Below, one piece after another: positions 13,316 through 16,688 of a stretch of 16,688 nt of DNA (its first letter is position 1; the number at the start of each line of letters is the position of its first letter). The notes beneath the pieces are model-generated. The model ran no database searches. It was not told where the DNA came from and saw only the letters and a list, made by a program, of their open reading frames with translations. The DNA is from JBFKAV01 sp041621405 (GTDB lineage: Bacteria; Pseudomonadota; Alphaproteobacteria; Rhodobacterales; Rhodobacteraceae). Location: positions 1 through 16,688 of the forward strand of contig JBFKAV010000075.1 of NCBI GenBank assembly GCA_041621405.1. The letters are read 5' to 3'. The translations under genes and the position numbers were made by a program.

Positions 13316-14584
13316 CTAGGCTCCCGCCGCTTCAATCAGGGCAGGCGCACCGGGAGCGGCCGCTCCCTTCAGATAGGACGCCAGGTGGGCGCTAAGTTCG
13401 CGCGCGTCATCCCCCGCGCCGTCGATCAGCGCGGACTTGCGGCGACGCAGGAACTGCTGGCCCATCAGGTAAAGCCCCGGCGCGTCGACCACTCCGCCGT
13501 CGTGACGCAACCGGCCCTTGGGATCGATCACGTCGAGCTTGAGCCAGGAGTAGTCGGGGCGGAACCCGGTGGCCCAGATCACCGACTTGATGCCTTCCCG
13601 CTCGAAATCCAGCAACAGCGGCGGATCGTCCCCGACCCGGGTCGATTCCGGGCGATGCGGCGGCGGCAGGTCGCCCAGGTCCTGGGACTCGGCCCATTCG
13701 TCGAGCTCGTTCAACAGCCGGTTGATCTTCAGGTCCGACAGCGCGCACATGTTGCGCAGCGATCCCGAGAACTGGCCCGTGGTCCCGGCGATGCCTGCCA
13801 GACGGCCGACGAAGCGCACGCCGATATCGCCGAGCGCGTTCAGGTCGAGCGTCATCCGCTGGTCGCTGCCGGTCAGCTGCAACGAGGGGTGGGTGCGGGC
13901 GCGCACCAGGTCCTCGACTTCGTCGTAGCGCTCGTCCATCACTCCGGCGCGGTCCATCCACCACTGCAGGTCGCGCCCGCGGTAGGTTCGAGGCGCGCGC
14001 ACGTGCTCGCCCACCGCCATGGTGACCTGGCGCCCGGCCATCTGCAGTTCCCAGGCGATCTGGGTGCCGCTGGCCGATGCGCCGACCACCAGCACGCCAC
14101 CCTCGTCGATCATCTCGGGCCGGCGGTAGTGCATCGACGGAACCGAGGCGACGCCCGCAGGCAGCGCCTCGGCCACCGGCGGCAGCCGAGGCAGGTTGCA
14201 GTGGCCGCTGGCGATAACCAGGGCGCGGCAGAGGAAATCACCCTTGCGGCTGCGGACGTGATAACGGCCGTCCTCGGCGCGGACGCAGCTGACTTCGGCG
14301 TCCACGATGACCGGGGCCGAGATCGCGCGCGCATAGTCCTCGATGAACGCGATCGTCTCGGGCATGGTGCGGAACCCGTCCGGATCGCTGCCGGTGTAGC
14401 CGTAGCCCGGCAGCCGGCTCTGCCAATTCGGCGTCAGGAGCCGGAGCGAGTCCCAGCGTTCCGTCTTCCATGAATTCGCCACCTCGCCGCGTTCCAGCAC
14501 GACGTGGTCGATCCCGCGGTCGGCAAGGCACTTGCTCATCGCGAGGCCGGCGTGGCCGGCCCCGATGACAACTGTGTCGATCAT
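13316..14584 (-). CDS. Flavin-containing monooxygenase-type NAD(P)/FAD oxidoreductase
   Basis: A 422-residue two-dinucleotide-fold flavoprotein of the FMO/CzcO (COG2072-like) group. The FAD fold has GAGHAG at residues 8-13 with E31 at the end of strand two. The NADPH fold has GASASG at 168-173, and WATGFRPDYSW (about residue 345) is the ATG motif linking the domains. The classical FMO fingerprint FxGxxxH is only partly kept (SVPSMHYRRPE). Such enzymes insert oxygen on sulfur, nitrogen or carbonyl carbons; the substrate is not readable. It is the last gene of the operon, 32 nt after the OsmC-like gene, with GAGGAGGG somewhat far upstream of its ATG. Context suggests an organosulfur substrate, which is only inference. 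Confidence 0.85.
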   Translation of the reverse strand: MIDTVVIGAGHAGLAMSKCLADRGIDHVVLERGEVANSWKTERWDSLRLLTPNWQSRLPGYGYTGSDPDGFRTMPETIAFIEDYARAISAPVIVDAEVSCVRAEDGRYHVRSRKGDFLCRALVIASGHCNLPRLPPVAEALPAGVASVPSMHYRRPEMIDEGGVLVVGASASGTQIAWELQMAGRQVTMAVGEHVRAPRTYRGRDLQWWMDRAGVMDERYDEVEDLVRARTHPSLQLTGSDQRMTLDLNALGDIGVRFVGRLAGIAGTTGQFSGSLRNMCALSDLKINRLLNELDEWAESQDLGDLPPPHRPESTRVGDDPPLLLDFEREGIKSVIWATGFRPDYSWLKLDVIDPKGRLRHDGGVVDAPGLYLMGQQFLRRRKSALIDGAGDDARELSAHLASYLKGAAAPGAPALIEAAGA

Positions 14585-14616
14585 GCGAACGGGTCCGCCC
14601 TCCTCTGGCGCCGGCT

Positions 14617-15180
14617 TCAGTTGACGCTAACCGTCACGTTCGTCGGGTTCGTCAGGATGTCGAACACCGCCGAGCGTTTCTGCGACTGTGCAACCAGCGC
14701 CTTGATGTCGTCGGCCGAGGCGTCGGCTTCGATGTCGTAATGCACCTTGATGCCGTTGTAGCCGTTGCGCACGTCGCTATCGATGCCGAGGATGCCGCGC
14801 ACGTCCATGCCGCCCTCGATCGTAGCGGTGACCTTCCTGAGCTGGATGTCGCGGTGCTGCGCGATGGCCGCCACGCCCGCGGTCAGGCAGCTGCCCAGCG
14901 CCACCAGCACCAGTTCCGCCGGTGTGGCGCCCTTGTCCTCCGAGGCAAAGACCTCGGGGTGGTCGGCATCGAAGGTGAAGGTTGTTTTGTGCGATTGCTC
15001 CTCGCCCAGGCCGAAGAACCCCTTCACCTCCGTGCGGCTATGGGTGCCGTTCTTCCAGGTGCAGGTCGCCCGCCAATTGAAGATCGCGGCTTCGGGCGCG
15101 CTGGTCAGCGCCTCGCGCGCATCGAGCAGGGCCTGGGTGTTCACGCCATTATTGACGTCTGTCTGCTGCGTGGTGGTCAT
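14617..15180 (-). CDS. OsmC-like family protein
   Basis: A 187-residue OsmC/Ohr-fold protein. In this family a pair of cysteines reduces peroxides. The first is present as C98 in VALGSCLTAGVAAIA on the central helix. The position of the second reads SQKRSAVFDILTNP (S170), so it is serine here, as in several OsmC-like subfamilies that probably do not work as simple Ohr peroxidases. An extra N-terminal extension of about 30 residues precedes the domain. The ATG at 15180 has GGGAGGAACGAAG directly upstream, a strong ribosome binding site. It lies 96 nt after the CoA-binding protein gene and is followed by the monooxygenase gene. Thiol or peroxide handling is likely; the exact reaction is unknown. 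Confidence 0.88.
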   Translation of the reverse strand: MTTTQQTDVNNGVNTQALLDAREALTSAPEAAIFNWRATCTWKNGTHSRTEVKGFFGLGEEQSHKTTFTFDADHPEVFASEDKGATPAELVLVALGSCLTAGVAAIAQHRDIQLRKVTATIEGGMDVRGILGIDSDVRNGYNGIKVHYDIEADASADDIKALVAQSQKRSAVFDILTNPTNVTVSVN

Positions 15181-15257
15181 CTTCGTTCCTCCCGGATGAC
15201 GCCGGCGATACCGGCAATGAAGAATGGATGCTCCCTCGTCCCTCGTGCCTTTCGATT

Positions 15258-15276
15258 GGCGGCGCCGTTGGCCGCC
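15258..15276 (-). other. Stem-loop directly after the CoA-binding protein stop codon
   Basis: GGCGGC (15258-15263) and GCCGCC (15271-15276) form a 6-bp stem with a 7-nt loop immediately downstream of the TAG on the minus strand. There is no T-run. It may stabilise the upstream message or partly attenuate the distal OsmC-monooxygenase part of the operon. Confidence 0.35.
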
Positions 15277-15735
15277 CTAGATGCCCAGATGCAGTTTCGG
15301 TTTCCAGAACGGCCGGAACAGTTCGATCTTCGGGCAGCGGTTCATCACCACCTTGAGCCCGGCGTCCTCAGCGATCCGCGCGGCCTCGGCGTTTCTGATG
15401 CCGAGCTGGCTCCAGAGCACCTTGGCGCCGATCTCGACCGCCTCGCGCGCGATCCCGGGCAACTCTTCGGACGGCCGGAACACCTGAACCATGTCGACCG
15501 GCCGGTCGATCTCTCGCAGCGAATGGTAGACCTTGATCCCCCGGATCTCGGTGATTTCAGGGCGCGGATTGACGGGAACCATGTCGTAGCCGATCTCGGA
15601 GAGAACGCGCAGAACGCCATAGCTGAACTTGGTCGGGTCCGGGCTGGCGCCGACCATCGCGATGGTCTTCACCGATTTCAGAATATTCTGAAGATAGGCT
15701 TCGGCGTAATCCGTATGGTGATTCAAGGCGCTCAT
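15277..15735 (-). CDS. CoA-binding (YccU-like) Rossmann protein
   Basis: A 152-residue CoA_binding_2 domain protein. The nucleotide-binding loop is IAMVGASPDPTKFSYG near residues 26-41, followed by VPVNPRP and IRGIKVYHSL. The C-terminal half carries the family signature VLWSQLGIRNAEAARIAEDAGL and VVMNRCPKIE, with its conserved cysteine. The fold resembles the CoA-binding domain of succinyl-CoA synthetase alpha subunits but lacks the catalytic part. Its role is unknown in all family members I know of. Genes of this type are often near sulfur-amino-acid genes, which fits a sulfur theme here. It starts 3 nt after the ferredoxin stop codon, so the two are tightly coupled. Confidence 0.88.
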   Translation of the reverse strand: MSALNHHTDYAEAYLQNILKSVKTIAMVGASPDPTKFSYGVLRVLSEIGYDMVPVNPRPEITEIRGIKVYHSLREIDRPVDMVQVFRPSEELPGIAREAVEIGAKVLWSQLGIRNAEAARIAEDAGLKVVMNRCPKIELFRPFWKPKLHLGI

Positions 15736-15738
15736 CTC

Positions 15739-16104
15739 TCAGCCTTCCCGCGGCGTGGCGATGTCGGGTTTCAGCTCGTGCGGCTGAAGCGGATCGGCGA
15801 AGGGATTGCGGTAGAGCCGGTCGTGGCTTTCCACCCCGATCTCCAGCGTGCAGTCGGTCATCGGCCGGGCGACGCAGAGGATGACGTAGCCGAAGGCCAG
15901 TTGCCGGTTGTTCAGCGCGACCTGGCGGCGCTGGTCGACCTTTCCCTCGATCAGCTTGGCCGCACAGGAGATGCAGCCGCCGTACCGGCAGCCATAGGGC
16001 AGATCGACGCCCTGTTCGCGCAGGCTGTCCAGGAGCGGCCGGCGCGGATCGACGCGGTAGCTCGCGCCGCCGCGGTTGGCCAGCGTGATCGTCATCGGTG
16101 TCAT
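15739..16104 (-). CDS. [2Fe-2S] plant-type ferredoxin
   Basis: A 121-residue ferredoxin with the plant-type cluster ligands C39, C44 and C47 in PYGCRYGGCISCAAK and C77 in GYVILCVARP. It would carry single electrons in the cytoplasm. The ATG at 16104 overlaps the TGA of the upstream SBP56 gene (ATGA), and this start gives a normal ferredoxin N-terminus (MTPMTITLANRGG); the open frame extends further upstream but only inside SBP56. About 35 residues after the last strand (DRLYRNPFADPLQPHELKPD) are an unusual tail. No reductase is fused. Electron supply to or from SBP56 or the monooxygenase is a plausible role suggested by the operon. Confidence 0.9.
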   Translation of the reverse strand: MTPMTITLANRGGASYRVDPRRPLLDSLREQGVDLPYGCRYGGCISCAAKLIEGKVDQRRQVALNNRQLAFGYVILCVARPMTDCTLEIGVESHDRLYRNPFADPLQPHELKPDIATPREG

Positions 16105-16688
16105 AGCCAGATGTCCGAGGTGCAGTCGCCGCCGGGATAGCGGGTCTCGTGACAGCGCGAGGGACCGTTCGGCTCCTTGCCGAAATCCACGACGAAGTCC
16201 GGGTCGATCTCCATGCCGCCGGTCTCGGTGTCGCAATTGACCTTCAGCATGCAGCCGCCATTGGTGCGGATCTCGGGATAGAACTGGTTATCCCAGGTGG
16301 AGAAGATCGACGTGGTGACGTAGAGCCGCTTGCCGTCCAGCGAGAGCTGGATCATCTGCGGCCCGCCGGTGATCTTCAGCCCGTTGACCTCCGGGGCGCG
16401 GCCGAGCAGCCCGCCCATCCAGACCTGCCCGGTCAGCTTCGGTCGGTGCGGGTCGCTGATGTCGTATTGCCGGATATCGCCGTGCAGCCAGTTGCTGAAG
16501 TAGAGGAACCGGTCGTCCATGGAGATCAGGATCACCGACAGCACTCCGGGAACCGGAATCGGCCATTCGGGGTGCAGCTCGTTGGCGACGTCGATGATCT
16601 TTTCCCACTCCCACGCGCCGGCACCGTTCTTCCACCAGTGGATCACGTTCGCCGAGAGCGCCGCGCCGCAGAAACCGTGGGTCGAAGA
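16101..16688 (-). CDS. SBP56 / methanethiol oxidase family protein, C-terminal part (cut by window end)
   Basis: The last 195 residues of a selenium-binding-protein (SBP56) family beta-propeller enzyme; the N-terminus lies beyond the right edge. The family hallmarks are clear: HGFCGAALSANVIHWW, SMDDRFLYFSNWLHGDIRQYDISDP, GGPQMIQLSLDGKRLYVT, and the C-terminal DFGKEPNGPSRCHETRYPGGDCTSDIWL. Bacterial members (MtoX) and human SELENBP1 are methanethiol oxidases that turn methanethiol into formaldehyde, H2S and H2O2. Compared with the usual NGGWMLQ segment this protein has NGGCMLKVNC, adding two cysteines. Its stop overlaps the ferredoxin start. Localisation and metal ligands cannot be judged from the visible part; a methanethiol oxidase call is probable but unproven. 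Confidence 0.88.
   Translation of the reverse strand, partial: SSTHGFCGAALSANVIHWWKNGAGAWEWEKIIDVANELHPEWPIPVPGVLSVILISMDDRFLYFSNWLHGDIRQYDISDPHRPKLTGQVWMGGLLGRAPEVNGLKITGGPQMIQLSLDGKRLYVTTSIFSTWDNQFYPEIRTNGGCMLKVNCDTETGGMEIDPDFVVDFGKEPNGPSRCHETRYPGGDCTSDIWL

Noticed and set aside
13274..14473. 399-codon plus-strand open frame
   Set aside because: It is the antisense shadow of the FMO-type gene.
14740..16140. 466-codon plus-strand open frame
   Set aside because: It spans four minus-strand genes with strong family motifs and has shadow composition.
16281..16292. GGTTATCCCAGG as a second DnaA box
   Set aside because: It has a mismatch to the core consensus and lies inside the SBP56 coding sequence.

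Overview
The window looks like a piece of chromosome from a high-GC alphaproteobacterium, most likely a member of the Rhodobacteraceae/Paracoccaceae. The evidence is the strong G/C bias at third codon positions, the SMC sequence type, the split MnmC arrangement (separate FAD oxidoreductase and MnmD genes) and the mixture of TTG/ATG starts. No tRNA, rRNA or CRISPR array was seen.

Left part (1-9000) reads as ordinary, very GC-rich chromosome. It holds the N-terminal two thirds of smc (minus strand, cut by the window edge), two translationally coupled GNAT acetyltransferases, an orphan acetolactate-synthase-like ThDP enzyme (minus) divergent from an NADPH:FMN reductase and an HTD2-type hot-dog dehydratase, then a standalone MnmC(o)-like FAD oxidoreductase (minus) divergent from mnmD and a DMT/EamA exporter. 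The short intergenic regions carry recognisable signals: a perfect DnaA box upstream of smc, a symmetric palindrome cluster between the ThDP enzyme and the FMN reductase, and a promoter so close to the mnmD ATG that the transcript should be leaderless.

Middle (about 9100-10540) is an IS110-family insertion sequence. Its transposase is full length but has alanine where the first catalytic aspartate of the RuvC-like DEDD domain is expected. About 360 nt of non-coding DNA lie downstream of the transposase and contain nested stem-loops. This is the place where the IS1111 subgroup encodes its bridge RNA.

Right part (10541-16688) is less GC-rich to the eye than the left. A clear sigma70-type promoter drives a two-gene operon of an NfeD/ClpP-class membrane serine protease and its slipin/stomatin partner. 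A gene-free stretch of about 390 bp with a 16-bp tandem repeat follows. Then comes a minus-strand operon, read right to left: the C-terminal part of an SBP56 protein (selenium-binding protein / methanethiol oxidase family, cut by the right window edge), a [2Fe-2S] ferredoxin, a YccU-type CoA-binding protein, an OsmC-like protein and a flavin-dependent monooxygenase.

The SBP56 cluster is the most interesting metabolic candidate. Methanethiol oxidases of this family make formaldehyde, H2S and H2O2, and the neighbours are plausible redox, peroxide and sulfur-handling partners. That linkage is inference from context. The IS110 element is the most interesting mobile feature.
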